Shown here piece by piece: positions 12,962 through 25,075 of a DNA stretch of 64,000 nucleotides (its first letter is position 1; each line of letters opens with the position of its first letter). The position numbers and the translations under genes are program-made. The notes under the pieces are model-generated. The model was given only the letters and a program-made list of their open reading frames with translations, did not search any database and was not told the origin of the DNA. The stretch is from Symbiodinium sp. CCMP2592. Taxonomy: Eukaryota; Sar; Dinophyceae; Suessiales; Symbiodiniaceae. The stretch spans positions 196,501 to 260,500 of the forward strand of contig CAJNDT010006183.1 of NCBI GenBank assembly GCA_905221615.1, in the 5' to 3' direction.

Positions 12962-13696
12962 GGTGCCTCAAGTGGGGAAAAGCCCAGGACTGATCAAGTC
13001 CATGGAAGTCTACTGGACCCCAAGCGATTAGGGTTTAGGGGTTTAGGGTTTAGGGGTTTAGTAGGGTTTTGGGTTTTGGGTTCAGGGTTGCAGAACTAGG
13101 TTGCTGTTCAATATAGATCGAAGCCGGAAGCATTACACATTTTTTTTCCGTAGGGCTCCTTGTCATATGTATAGTTGAACATACCCCTTAACTCAATCCT
13201 AATAAATCATCAAGGCTCCCAAAGAATCTTAGCATAATTGGGTTACAGGTATGGATATGCTTCGGTTTCTAGTATGATGACGGTGGTGAATGCGACGGTT
13301 ATGAGAATGAGTCTGACCACGTTTGTTGTAATCGTCCTCACCATCTTTTTAGAGTTGCTGTTATTACTGTGGCTATGATGATAGATATGGTTACTGTTAT
13401 TAGTTATTTATTCTTTTCTTAGCAGTATTATTGAACCCTAAACAGTAAACAAACAAAGACACACTAGACCCTAAACCCTGGATCATCACCCGAAGTTCCA
13501 TTCTTTTGTTTGTAAACCCTAAACCTCAAATCCTAAACACTAAACCCTTAACCCTACTTCATGTCTTGCCGACTTTGGCTGGGCTTTGGTTTTCAGGCCT
13601 CTCTGGAGTTGCTTTCTGTACGTCCGTTCTACCCTGAACTTATGGCCCCTGAACCCCAAGCCAAACCTTCAAGCCCTAGCCTTAAGAGACTGTCTG
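12962..13696. other. Spacer, no gene seen
   Basis: Includes an imperfect GGTGATG/GTTATG-rich stretch at 13260-13420 and CCCTAAA remnants. No gene was supported. Confidence 0.5.
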
Positions 13697-13795
13697 GTTC
13701 TTGGTAGGGAATGGGGGAATGGGTTTTAGGGACTACTAGAGGGCCGCTTAAGGGGCTATCATAGGGATCCATTCCCCGATTCCTTTTTAAGAGCC
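13697..13795. repeat. Foldback element family P, copy 2
   Basis: TGGTAGGGAATGGGGGAATG pairs with CATTCCCCGATTCC near the other end, as at 2174-2282. Confidence 0.6.
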
Positions 13796-14802
13796 ACAAA
13801 ACCCTAAACCCTAAACCGAGGTTTCATGAAGCCCAGAGCCCAACATCACCTAATCAAGGACTAGAGCCAACGTGAGATTATGAGGGTGCTTCATGCGATG
13901 AAGGGCTTGCTGGTTTAGGGTTTAGGGTTTGTATGGTTTAGGGTGTAGGGTTTGTATGGTTTAGGGTTTAAGGTTTAGGTAGAGTATGGTGTGAGGTTTA
14001 TCGGCAAGGGGGTTAGCGATTTAAATTGTGAGCCGTTGTAGTTGCAGGTGTGGGGTTTGCAGCAGAAGAAGCCCCAAACCCTAAGCCTCGAACCCCACCC
14101 TAGACCTCAGAACCCGAAGTTTTAAACGCAGCCTTGAGCCAGAGAGGACCGTGCCCGATCAGCCTTTGCAGCTGATGCGCTGCGGCGGTTGGAGCTGTGC
14201 ACAGGACATGGTTGTATCTCACCATGAATGGTTGCTCAGTGGCCCAACACCCAACTTTTCAACTTTTGAGGCTCGTATACGTTAGTCTTTTTGGAAGTTT
14301 GAACTGCCACCCCACATAGGCATTCGGGAAGTATGGCTGTCGGCTGCGAGTACTACGTAATGATGACCTCTGTTCCTCGTCGTTGTCGCCGTCACTCATG
14401 GACGTTGATGTCGTTGTTGTGACATGCTGAGACTAGTCGCTGTTTTTGTCACACAGCCTCCTACTGGCATGGAAGTTATCTTCCGTTGTATATGACGGGC
14501 TTGTTTCAACTTCCACACCGCCTGAAACCGACATCTTAAACCCGGTTTAGGCACACAGTTGTGGGGCTTTGTGCTGCCCAGGTATCCGAAGATGGACTGT
14601 TTCTCATCACCAGCCATGACAAGGAAGTCTGCTTTTGGGCCGCCTGTCTGCAAAGAGACCCTAAACACAAAAAGCGTTCAACTCACAGACCCTAAGCCCC
14701 GGAAGCCTTAAATCCCAAACTCAAAGACGCTAAGCCTTAAGCCAACAAAATACCAAAAGACAGCCTGTCTGCTTAGGGGCCTCAACTGCCCAAAGAGCTT
14801 CG
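13796..14802. other. Spacer, no gene seen
   Basis: Telomere-like words to about 14000, then unique sequence. A 90-codon minus-strand frame at 14396-14668 shows no family features and no splice partners, so it is not called. Confidence 0.5.
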
Positions 14803-14942
14803 CAGGGACTCCAATTTCTCTTCATTGCGGAATATGCCTCACAGTATAGTAGGATCCCTGATATGATTTACCCTAAACCCTAAATCCTAAAACCCTAAAC
14901 CCTAAACCGTTTAAGGTATATTCCTTAATTCAGGGATACTGG
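14803..14942. repeat. Family B element with CCCTAAA repeats inside
   Basis: The left part GGGACTCCAATTTCTCTTCA and right part TATTCCTTAATTCAGGGATA are separated by about 45 bp of CCCTAAACCCTAAATCC. This indicates telomere-like repeat gained within an element, or an element broken and healed with telomere repeat. Confidence 0.7.
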
Positions 14943-15416
14943 ATTTTTTTCGGTTCGTCCCTGTGCTAAGGCAGTTGAACCTCCAAGCCCTGCTAGTCGC
15001 GCCGTTTTCTAGTCGTTCGCTTTCGAAGTCATCAAACAAAGCAGGGCCAAACACACTAGGTAGGCCCTTGTTTTTTTTTTTTTTTTATTTTCCCTTGTTG
15101 GGCTTAATAGCACCCTATTTAAGAATATTTTTCAGAGGCTTTAAAGGGCCAACCTAGAATAACTACCCAGATCTTCTTGGGGGTCTTCCGTTAAATTATG
15201 GCATCATATATCCCAAAACCCCATTCTAATCGTTAAGGCCCCGAACTTACGATCCTCCCAAGCCCCACTTCAATAGGGAGCCAAAAGGACAGAAGCATAA
15301 GCATTATATAGGGATATCCCTACCTTAGTGGGCTTCATTAGACGGGATATCCCGATCCTCACTTTTGCCTAAGTGCTTTTTTGGGGAACTCTCTGAACTT
15401 CCTAAACCCTGAAGGC

Positions 15417-15648
15417 TACTTGGAAGGGCAGGGGACTTAGTAAGGGCTCTTTAAAGGGCTCCTTAAAGGGATCTATAGGGTTCCTTAAAGGGGTCTATGG
15501 GATTTAGGGTTTAGGGTCTACTTGGAGGGGCTTTAGGGGACTTAGTAAGTAGGTTATAAGTAGGGTTATAATTGGGGTAACTCCATTTAGGGTACTTATA
15601 ACTCTACGTATAGCCTACTTACTAAGTCCCCTGCCCTTCCAAGTATAA
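15417..15648. repeat. Composite family A element (A5)
   Basis: A first left arm CTACTTGGAAGGGCAGGGGA is followed by GGGCTCTTTAAAGGGCTCCT-type filler and a TTTAGGG word. A complete A element follows from 15520 and ends CCCTGCCCTTCCAAGTATA. The same composite, in inverse order, occurs at 30679-30887 and 43719-43944. Confidence 0.8.
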
Positions 15649-15958
15649 TGCCTATCAAGAAAAGATGACCACGGAGCCATTCGAAGCCGTAAACCCTCAA
15701 GCCTAAACTCCTTCCCGACTGGGATCTCTCATCTGCTTTCTGCTTATCTGGGACAAGAGGGGCTAAACATACCAAGCTCGAAAAACACATATCCTAAACC
15801 TCAAGTCCTAAACCCTGAAAGCTGTAGACCCTAAATCCTAAGCCTCAAGTCCTAAAGCTTTCAGGGGTTTGGAAGGGAGGTCACCAGGCCTGCCTGAATA
15901 GGCGACTCTGTGCCGCCGCCTCAAGTCCTAAACTCTGAAAGCTGCCTAAATAGTAAGA
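15649..15958. other. Spacer, no gene seen
   Basis: CCCTAAA-derived sequence with a repeated CTCAAGTCCTAAA phrase. Confidence 0.5.
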
Positions 15959-16071
15959 CTAGGATGCCCAGTAGTACCCTTATTCCTTTTTTGTAGTCCT
16001 AGGTTCCTTATAAAGTTACCCAATACCAAAAACGAGAGGCCTTCTTATTCTTAGGTTACTGGGTATCCTAG
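15959..16071. repeat. Foldback element family D, copy 1
   Basis: CTAGGATGCCCAGTAGTACC at the left and GGTTACTGGGTATCCTAG at the right, 113 bp. The inner part carries CCTAGGTTCCTTATAAAGTT. Six near-identical copies are in the window, which suggests recent activity. Confidence 0.9.
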
Positions 16072-16773
16072 TATTATAAGGACCCCAAAATAAGGTACCC
16101 CAACTTTTCGGGAACTCCCAAATCCAAAGCCTCAAGTCAAAAACCCTAAACCCCTAAATCCTTGAACCTAAGCCCCGGACCATGAGCCCGACACCCTCAA
16201 CCTCATTTTTTTTAAAAAATTGAGGGGCCTTAATGATTCAGGAGGGATTTCCTAGGGTTCCTTTATTCGGCCCTTTTTGGGCTACTATAAGTAAGGGCTA
16301 ATGATAGTATTTAGTATAGGGGCGTGAATGCTTAGAACAGGGTTATGGGGCCCAGTATGCTATCTTTTTTTGGTTTTCCGCTTGATTACTTCAAAGCCCA
16401 GAAACCCTCAACCCTAAACCCTACACCCTAAAACTTTAAAACCACAAACCCTAAACCCCCAGAAAGCCTCTGCCTCGAGCACGAGGAGATGCCCTCGTGC
16501 AGCGTGGACTACGTTGAGGCCCACTGTGAAGAGGCGGGTTTGGAGTAGGGTTTAGGGTTTGGCGTATATCTTTGTCATAGTTGGGTAACATTTTAAAATT
16601 GTATGCGTACTTAAACCCAACAAGGAGTCATGAACTAGATATAGTAGTTCTCCATAGGGTTCTATATTTGAGGCTCTTATAGGCTTTCACCGGTCTTCTC
16701 CGTGTAGGGGCCTTGAGAATTAGAGTAGGGTTAAGGGTTTAGCGTTTAGGGGGCCTTGATAATTAGAATGCTT

Positions 16774-16907
16774 AGGGTTTAGGGCGTAGGGTTTAGGGCC
16801 TATTAGACTAGGGTTTAGGGCGTAGGGTTTAGGGCCTATTAGACTAGGGTTTAGGGCTTAGGGTTTAGGGCCTATTAGACTAGGGTTTAGGGCTTAGGGT
16901 TTAGGGT
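16774..16907 (+). repeat. 36-bp minisatellite built from TTTAGGG words
   Basis: About 3.7 copies of a 36-bp unit starting GGGTTTAGGGCGTAGGGTTT and ending GCCTATTAGACTA. This is a higher-order repeat of telomere-like words. Confidence 0.85.
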
Positions 16908-17470
16908 GAACAGGGTTGAGGGTTCAGGGCCGGTAATATGCGGGCCTTGATTGTTCAGGAGTTGAGGTTTCAGGTGCCGGGGTTCTTAAAAGGGTTTGAA
17001 ATAGGGTTCAGGGTTTGGGGGTATATGCTCTCATCGTAGTTCCCTCTAGGGTTCGATAAGGCTTCTTGATAGGCTCTTGTAGGCTTTCACCGGGGTTTTC
17101 CATGGTTTTTTCTAGCCTGCTGTCGTCCCCAGGTACTATTAGGGAGACCCCTTGAAGGGGACCCTTCCTAACCCTACTTGTGCCTCTCTTAAGAGGGACT
17201 GAACCCTAAACCCCTAAAATTTTTGTCATGTTGTTGGGAGACGCGCAGGCAGAGACAAAGAAGGACGTCACCCTAACTTTAAAAAACAACAAACCCTAAA
17301 CCCCTAAACCCTAAATCCTAAGCCCTTGAAAGGTCTACATTCCCCGAAGCCCCCCTAATCCTAACTCCTATGTTAGTACTAGACCAGTGACCAGGATTGC
17401 GGGCCACATACAGAAGAATTCTATAGGGACTCGAAGGCGATTAGTGTTTAAAGTTTAGGAGTTTAGGACT

Positions 17471-17592
17471 TCTTGGAAGGGCAGGGGACTTAGTAAGTAG
17501 GTTATAAGTAGAGTTATAAGTACCCTATATGGAGTTACCCCAATTATAACCCTACTTATAACCTACTTACTAAGCCCACTGCCCTTCCAAGT
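17471..17592. repeat. Foldback element family A, copy 7
   Basis: TCTTGGAAGGGCAGGGGACT pairs with AGCCCACTGCCCTTCCAAG. One end is mutated (TTCTTGG for CTACTTGG). Confidence 0.85.
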
Positions 17593-18888
17593 TAGGGTTC
17601 AGCTCCAACCCTGAAACTTCCCTTGAAGACCCCCCAAAGATCACGTAAGGACCCCTTCCTATAGGGCTTAGGTAATTGCCTGTAAAAACTCCTTAGAGTT
17701 CCGGCTGATGTTTCGAATTTAAATATACCCCAAAACCATCGAAAAACTTATAAGGCCCTAAACCCTTATCCCTGATTCCTGCTAATACTTCTACTTGAAT
17801 ATACCACAAAACCCTATTAAAACTTTGATGGCCCTAAACCCAAGCCATAAACATCTAAACCCATACGTTAGGTACCTTAAGGGGCCCTGCAACGATCCAT
17901 GAAGAGCTTTCGAACAGAACGGGCCTAGAAGCATTCTTGAAGAACTCATAAAGTTGAGGGGTTAGGGTTCAGGGTTTTAGGGTTTAGGCTTGCCGACGCT
18001 TACCTAGGTTTAACTCTGGGTCCCGTTTTGAAGCTGAAGAGTAGCAAGAAATTAGCATCCTTGTTTTCAGGGGTCTACTCGAGAACTATAGGGTTAGGTT
18101 GAGTATCTGAACGGACCCTTTGAACGACCCTTGAAGAACTTTTAAACAATCGTTTGGATTCTTTTTAGGTTTCAGGTCAAGGAGCTTGTGGATGAAGGCG
18201 ACGAGTTCTGTTAATCTTGGACGAACATCTTTCATCCCAGTAGGCTTTAGGGTTTAGGGTAGATGTGAGTCTGGCTTAGGGTCGAGGTCAGATATGGGTA
18301 GATCCAACGTACATCCTAAGCTTGCTCCGCAGACAAAGATGATCGTCTGCAGAACGATGCCGAGCTCTTCCTCTGCCCTGGCAGCTCCCCGGCTCGACTT
18401 GAAGGTTATTAAACGAGTTTCGGGTTTTGGGTTTGCAAGGGCTCCAGCGTAATAAAGCGATGCCTTAAAGATCCCTTATAAACCCTTTAAGGACCTCATA
18501 GTATCCCTTATAGTAGCCTTTACAGGCACCCTTAAAGGACCCTTGTAGGGCGGTCGCTTTTGGCTTTCCGTATTGGGTTGAGAATCTGTTTAGAGGTGTC
18601 AGAATTTAGCTTCGGGTTTCTTGCACGGCTCGCGCAAGGCCCAAAGTCGTTCTAAGTAAGTGTAACATTCGTCTCCGTAGGTGGTTATCTTGCATTCATT
18701 TCAGTCTCACTTTATGTAAAGATTTTGTTCGGGGGGTTCCGGGGTGTAGTTGCAAAGTGTGCATGTTTTGGGCGTGCGGGCAAAATAACACCTTCAGAGC
18801 GTTCTGTCACACTTTCCGACACGTATAGAACCTTGAAGCAACTTAGTCTTACGAAAGGCAGAGGGCTATGTGCGTACGACTAGTACTG
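17593..18888. other. Spacer, no gene seen
   Basis: Low-copy sequence with scattered telomere-like words. No coding frame supported. Confidence 0.5.
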
Positions 18889-18993
18889 TTGATGATATCA
18901 AGCCTGCTTACCTTAAGGACCCTAAACTACGTATGGAAATTATGGTATATTCCTTCTTATGGGTGATGCAGGATTTATATCATCAACCGTAGT
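18889..18993. repeat. Foldback element family K, copy 1
   Basis: GTACTGTTGATGATATCAAG pairs with TTATATCATCAACCGTAGTAC. Other copies lie at 23437-23545 and 36876-36976. Confidence 0.8.
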
Positions 18994-19364
18994 ACGGTGG
19001 ATCCCCAGGCTTTGGCTTCTTGCGATTATCGGTCATGCGACGCGTGTTTTCGCAGGCGCACGCAACAGCGACCGCTGCTCTTGGTTCTGCTCCCCCACCC
19101 CTTCTGTTCTGCTGGGTCTTCCTCGTCCTGCCACACACTACACACGAGTACGACGTCTGGCACGAGCTGCTGGTCCATTTGTGGCGATGCTGAGTCTTCT
19201 ACTTCTTTTGCATTTACAAGTGCAGCCGTTCTTGCCGTTGTTACATCGCCACTATCATGAGATCTGCTAGTGGTGGACATCGACGTAGTCGTAGTCGCAA
19301 TGCCCGACAGCAGCAGCAGCAGCAGCAGCAGCGGAAGAGAATAAGAATAAGCTCACGCCCCTAA

Positions 19365-19469
19365 AGTAAAAGCCAGAAAGTTGGAATATGATTATCCTAA
19401 ACCCTTTATGGTAAATTACAAGGTATCCTACCATGAAACCATATTCCAAATTCTGGAGTTCCCTGTAAG
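19365..19469. repeat. Foldback element family C, copy 4
   Basis: AGTAAAAGCCAGAAAGTTGG and CCATATTCCAAATTCTGGAG arms. It is preceded by a short (CAG)n tract at 19310-19332. Confidence 0.85.
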
Positions 19470-19738
19470 CCGACTGCAAATCCCCAGAGGTCCCATCTTT
19501 CAAGTCGCAAATCCCACTCCCATGCACATTCGACCTCGTAAACCCCACACCCTAACTCCTCAACCCTGGACTGGGCTTGAATCCGAGTCCCTACCCTGAC
19601 GGCTTAAAGTTTATGGTTTAGACTAGAGTTATATCCCGACCCTGAATCCCGAACTATGTCACAGGCAAAGCCTTAACCAATTGCACTCGTCAGTTGGTGC
19701 GCGACTTCGCATTGGCCGTCGCAGTCAAGAACGAGGTT

Positions 19739-19884
19739 CCAGACCCCAAACCCTAAACCCACAACCCTAAACCGTAATCCCTCAGCCCTATACACTAAAC
19801 CCTAAAACCCTAAACCCTAAACCCTAAACCCCTAAACCCTAAACCCTAAACCCCTAAACCCTAAACCCTAAACCCTAAACCCTT
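19739..19884 (-). repeat. CCCTAAA telomere-like array
   Basis: Dense CCCTAAA and CCCCTAAA units, pure from about 19792. The orientation is opposite to the 9.2-kb array. Confidence 0.9.
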
Positions 19885-20434
19885 ACCAAATGGCCGGGCG
19901 GTTGGTAGAGTAGTTGGGGCTCTGGGTCCCGGGCTTAGGATTTCTGTACAACGAAGGATCCCAACATTTTCGGTGTAATGTAGGGTTCTTGGTTTCTGCA
20001 GGCGTTTAGTTTAGGGTTCGGGGTTTAGAGTTTCGGGCTCTAAGGTTAGAAAGGTAATGTCGGAACCTGATTAGAAGAAACCCTGGGTCTATAATTTCAA
20101 TATAGTAGGGTTCACATATTTCTACATGATATTCGTGACCCGTAGGTTGTGTGTTTGCTGCTTCATGTGGAGTAGGGTTTCGGATTTGGTGTTTGAAGCT
20201 CAGGTTTTCGAGCTGATCAATGGGGTTTCGGCCGTATGTAGGGCATTTCTGGCGTGCTCTGGCATTCTGTATATTTTGGAATCATGTGTTCACAAGCAGG
20301 TACATGACTTATGCTGCTTTGTGCTGCAATCATGTGTTTGGGGCTACAGGAAAAGGCTCAGGAACAAGTCTTTTTGGGGGTTAGGGTTAGGGTGCATAGG
20401 TAGTATCTTGGTCTGTTTCCAAATACATTCCTTC

Positions 20435-20722
20435 CTAGTCGCTGAGTTCGTGTGACAGCGTTATGATATTCTTGCAGTCAACAGTTAGCTTGTTGCTATT
20501 ATCATCATTGCCATGACCTAAGTCATTACCACGAGTCAGAACCGCTGTTATGTTTACATGAAAAGGATCATCATCAGAATCATTGTCATCGTATTCATCA
20601 GTATCCTTACCATGAGCATGTTCATGACCAGGATCATGGCTATGAGCATGCTCATGTTTTTTTACTAGCGCGATCGTTTTTGTCATGCTCATGCTCATGT
20701 CCGTTCTCACTTCCATTGCCAT
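20435..20722. other. CATG/ATCATT low-complexity stretch
   Basis: Rich in CATGAGCATG and CATGCTCATG words. The minus strand reads as a 95-codon His/Asp-rich frame. I regard this as a translated degenerate repeat, since it lacks flanking exons and sits in the repeat block, but a His-rich small protein cannot be excluded. Confidence 0.4.
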
Positions 20723-21057
20723 TATATTTTGGATTCAACCATCATGCTCACATGTAGACGTCTGGGTGCTGTTTGTTCGAACTGTTCGTGTTGCCACCAT
20801 CACCGTGATGTTCCGGTTGCAATTTACCGCTGTTGGTGCCATCGCTATTCCTGTAGGACTTGTTTCTCTTGCAGCACCACGTAAACCCTAAATCTCAACC
20901 CCGAAGCCCTCATCCCTAAACCCCGAAACCCGAGCCCTAAACACTGATCCCTATTAAGTCTGCTCCCCCTGGAGAGGTATACTTCTGGCAGCTCCATCCG
21001 CTACAGCTGAAGAATCTCTGGTAGAGACTGATTTTTAAAGCTTATCGAAGCCTCTAT

Positions 21058-21135
21058 ATGTATACATATATGTATATATATATATATGTGTATATATATA
21101 TATATATATTATACACAAATGTATGTATGTGTATA
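21058..21135. repeat. (TA)n / (GTAT)n microsatellite
   Basis: TATATATATGTGTATATATA-type tract followed by GTATGTATGT and CACATACACA. Confidence 0.9.
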
Positions 21136-21438
21136 TATCTCTATAGTTATATACACATACACACATACACACAGAGTGAGTCGCACGCCCACTAAACAGA
21201 AGGAATAACTTGAAATCTCATCAGCTTCCTGATAGTCGAATCAAGGTATTTAGAATAGCTTTGGGGTATTGAGCCCTGCCTGGAGACCTTTCCGCAAACC
21301 GATGTAGACATGCGCAACATATTCCTGAACCCTAGGATTCATGGGTTGTCAGCAGCAGGAGAAGCTCCTAGCCTACTCCACTCGCCCCGCTCACACCCGA
21401 AATTCGAAGCACCACAGCCCGTGACCCCGATCAAACCT

Positions 21439-21546
21439 AATATAGGAACCTGATTATGCAGCCTTGGGCCTTTGTTAGGGTTCTTTAGATGAGTCATACT
21501 ATTTTTGGTTATTGGCCCAGGGTTTCTTAATCAGGTTCCCACATTA
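21439..21546. repeat. Foldback element family E, copy 1
   Basis: AATATAGGAACCTGATTATG pairs with TTAATCAGGTTCCCACATT. The second copy (41200-41432) holds a nested D element. Confidence 0.75.
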
Positions 21547-23331
21547 AACTTGCTTAGGATTGGCACGACACCTCGGCTGTTGACCCATGATGCAGACGTT
21601 TTGCTTCTGGCAAACGATGGCCATCAGCTGCTTACAGGACTTCTCACGCTCGGAGCTCAAAAGCCTTGAAAAGTCAAAGCCCAAGCCCCAAACACTAAAA
21701 AATCCATTTGCATGTCTTATAGGATTGCTTCCAGCCTTGCCACACAGCAGGCAGTGCTTATATAGGGTTTAGGAGGGGGGAGTTTGGGGTTTGATGTTTC
21801 TTGTTTTGGGTTTGATGTTTCTTCTTTTGGCACGAATCGGCCAAGACCCGTAAGAGTTGGGGTTATCGGACAATTTGGGACTTACCTGGGATTTTAGGAT
21901 CTGACTTTTTCAGGGCTTCCTCATGGCTCTTACTGCAGGATCTCAAAACTTACCTTAAATGCCGTGGTGCTGGACTTAGTTTGACTGACCATGTCCATGA
22001 ATCTAGCTGCAAAGGCTTTGAAGCCCCCTGAGAGCCAAACCCATTACCCAGAACCCTAAGCGCCCCCCCGAGATCATAACATGTTAGAATAGGGTCCAAG
22101 CGAGGATGCGCCAACAGCGTGTTGACCATGTACTGGCTGTATGCAGACGAAAATTCGGAGGCTTGGAACCTGAGAGATTAAGGTGTGCTTGGCAGGGTTT
22201 ATCTTTTAAAGTTTGATCCGATTACTACTGTACTGAGCCCAAATATAATTCCCTGGCTGTAGCTATTTCTGTTAGTTATAAGTACAGATTGATCGGGCCC
22301 TGGACCTCTAAGCACGGGCTTAGCGTTTGGAGAGTAATTAATGGACCTACTTGAAGGATGGGGTAGAGTTGCACGCCCAAAGGGTCGTAGGTACTGTTAT
22401 GGGGGATACTTTCCCAAACCATAATAAGTATTCCGCATATAGAAGCCCTACATTCTACTATTTACGTACCTTGGAGCCTTTAAACCCTATCGCCTTATAG
22501 AAACCCTTAAAGGAACCCTTTAAAGGAACCCTAAAACTACCTAGGACCCGTTGAGACATGGTGTTCGGGCTTCAAGCAATGCTACATGCATTGGGCCTAC
22601 AAAGCACGGGCTTGGCCTTCCAATGTCGCTTTCGAGTTAGGGTTGATGTCGGGCTTGTGGTATAGCATCTAGGGTTCAGGTTTAAGGCTCCGTGATTGGG
22701 GTTTAGGGCTTATGGTATAGCATCGAGGGTTCAGATTTTCAGGCTCTGTAGGGTTTAGCTGTTAAGGTTCATGATTTAAGGCTCCGTAATTGGGTCTACG
22801 GTTTAGCAGTTAGGGTTCAGGGTTTAAGTCTCGGTAATTGGGTTTAGGGTTTGGGGTTTAGCATCTAGGGTTCGGGGTTTCATACATCTCAAGGCCTCTT
22901 AACCTGAAGCCCTAAACCCCAAACCCCCAACCTCCAAAACCTAAACCCTAAACCTTCAACCCTAGCTGCAGGCTCATACCCAAACCGTTTTGTCGGGTAT
23001 CCACGATCTATACAACAGATCCTAGCCACAAAATCAGGTACCCTCAAAAAAAGGCAGCGTATGAGCCTACAGGTAATCCATATAATCTGCGACTGCCAAC
23101 CCCCAAATCCCAAATCTTAACTTCTTCACGCCGTGAACCGTAAACCCTAAACCCTCAACCCGCAAACCCTAAACCCTCAACCCTAAACCCTCAACCCGCA
23201 ACCCTAAACCCTAAACCCTCAATCCTAAACCCTAAACCATAAACCCAAGTCCTAACTTCTTCACGCCCTTTGGGCCCCTCTGGAGGCGACGATCTCCTGG
23301 CGTCTCCACGTCACAGACGATCAAGGCCTCC
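21547..23331. other. Spacer, no gene seen
   Basis: Low-copy sequence to about 22600, then TTTAGGG/CCCTAAA derivatives, including a CCCTCAACCCGCAAACC-type run at 23140-23250. No supportable gene. Confidence 0.5.
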
Positions 23332-23643
23332 TAGAGCGTCTTCCTAGAGACTCCAATATCTCCTAATTAAGGAATACCCCTTAAATTTTCAATTTTAGTA
23401 CTAGTATTAGTATTAGTATTAGTACTAGTCCACGATACTACGGTTGATGATATAAATCCTGCATTCCCCATAATGAGGAATATACCACAATTCCCATAGC
23501 TTAGGGTCCTTCAGGTAATGCAGGGTTTATATCATCAACCGTAGAGCGTCTTCCTAGAGACTCCAAATCCCTTAATTAAGGAATATCACTGGAATTGTGA
23601 ATTTTAGTAGGATCCCACATATGAAGTCCTTAATTGTCTCTGG
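23332..23643. repeat. Family K element between duplicated family B starts
   Basis: The 25-bp phrase beginning TAGAGCGTCTTCCTAGAGAC occurs exactly at 23332-23356 and 23542-23566. Between them are a broken B left arm, a short TAGTATTAGTATTAGTA tract and a complete K element (CTACGGTTGATGATATAAAT ... TATATCATCAACCGTAG). The second copy continues as a B-like element to TGTCTCTGGGTT. Confidence 0.75.
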
Positions 23644-24044
23644 GTTCAATGTGCTGGCCATTGGGATGTGGGGCAAAAGTACCCACAAATTACGGCTCTA
23701 GGCCCGCCAAAAGTGATTTCGATTGCTTTTTTTGTATATATAAGTTTAGTATCTGGGCACTTCATGTCGCCAAGGTTCGGGAATCAAAGAGGGGCCCAAA
23801 GCGCCACCTAAAATTGAAAATTTGAACCCTAAAACACCCGAAGATTCAATTCTCTCCTAATCACTATAAACCTAAACACCAAAACATCTACTCAAAGGCA
23901 CAAGAATCCTAATCCGAAGCCCTAAACCCCCAAACCCCTAAACCCTAAACCGCTAAACAATCTAGAACCCCTACAACACCTAAACCCTAAACCCCTGCAA
24001 CCCCGCCAAGCCCTAAACCGAAAACCCATCAATCTAACTCCCAA

Positions 24045-24131
24045 AATAATTCTGAATTTTTGGTTATTGTAATTTATAATCCCTAAGAAACAACATTACA
24101 ATTTTTGCTAGGGTTCTAAGTTCAGTATAGA
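24045..24131. repeat. Repeat family R, copy 2
   Basis: Contains TAATCCCTAAGAAACAACAT and GCTAGGGTTCTAAGTTCAGT. Confidence 0.7.
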
Positions 24132-24160
24132 GTAGGCAACCTTTAGTCCCCTGTAGAGGA

Positions 24161-24340
24161 GAAGCCCAAAAGTTGGAAACCCAGTAGCCTCAATCCCTAA
24201 GAAAAAGTATAAGGAATTCCAGCACTAATTCGCCTTAATCCAGTTTCCAACTTTATAGGGTTTACTATAAACCCTAACCCCTAAACCCAGGGAATTCCAG
24301 CACTAATCGTCCTTAATCCGGTTTTCATCTTTTTGGAGCC
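24161..24340. repeat. Degenerate family C element and a partial second copy
   Basis: CCCAAAAGTTGGAAACC pairs with CCAGTTTCCAACTTTATAGG. The right arm (CAGCACTAATCGTCCTTAAT) is repeated again at 24300-24330. Confidence 0.6.
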
Positions 24341-24360
24341 TAGTGTATGATGGCTTAGAA

Positions 24361-24465
24361 GCTGCCCCCACCCTGTAATAGTGGTATAATAGGAATATAT
24401 CAGGGCCCTAATATAATCCTATATAACCCTTATAGTCACTATTACAGGGTGGGGGCAGCTTCTAA
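24361..24465. repeat. Foldback element family I, copy 1
   Basis: GCTGCCCCCACCCTGTAATA pairs exactly with TATTACAGGGTGGGGGCAGC. Copies at 28166 and 46098. Confidence 0.9.
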
Positions 24466-24787
24466 ATGATGGCCTTCAGAGGAACCCTTGAAGGATCCCT
24501 GAGCACCCTTAGAAACCCTAAACCCTTAACCTATCGTCTCCTTAGGATTTATTATTGTTTAAGTTATGTTCATATAAAACCCAAGAGAATATTAAAGATA
24601 TTATGTTTAGGGTTTAGGGTTCATATAAAAGCCAGGAGAATATTTAAAGCATTGTTTTTATGATGGTTTTTAAGGGGGGGTATAGAAACCTAACTCCCGC
24701 TCCGCAGGAGAGCCCCAGCGACTGACGGCTCTCGCCTTGCAGCGAGGAGGCCCTAAGCCTGGAAGTGAGGAGAGAGGGCTGGGAGTT

Positions 24788-24965
24788 GTTTAGGGTTTAG
24801 GGCTTGGGGTTTAGGGCTTTTTAGGGTGAGGACTTAGGGTTGTTTAGGGCTGAGGGTTTAGGGCTTTTTAGGGTTAGGGCTTAGGGTTTAGGGCTTAGGG
24901 TTTAGGGTTTTTTAGGGCTTAGGGTTTAGGGTTTAGGGCTTTGGGTTTAGGGTTTAGGGCCCTAA
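24788..24965 (+). repeat. TTTAGGG-derived array
   Basis: GGGTTTAGGGCTTAGGG and GGGTTTTTTAGGGC units repeated many times. Confidence 0.85.
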
Positions 24966-25075
24966 GCCCTAAGGGTCCATGTACTCTAACAGTATATACT
25001 TTGGCCACAAAGTACCTATATAGGGAGTACTTGAAGGCCAGAGTTTATAATATTTAGGCACATGGACCCTTAGGG
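24966..25075. repeat. Foldback element family H, copy 2
   Basis: CCTAAGGGTCCATGTACTCT pairs with GGCACATGGACCCTTAGGG. The centre reads ACTTTGGCCACAAAGTACCT. Confidence 0.8.

Noticed and set aside
20435..20722. His/Asp-rich minus-strand frame resembling a metal-binding protein
   Set aside because: The composition follows from CATG/ATCATT low-complexity DNA. There are no neighbouring exons and no family match.
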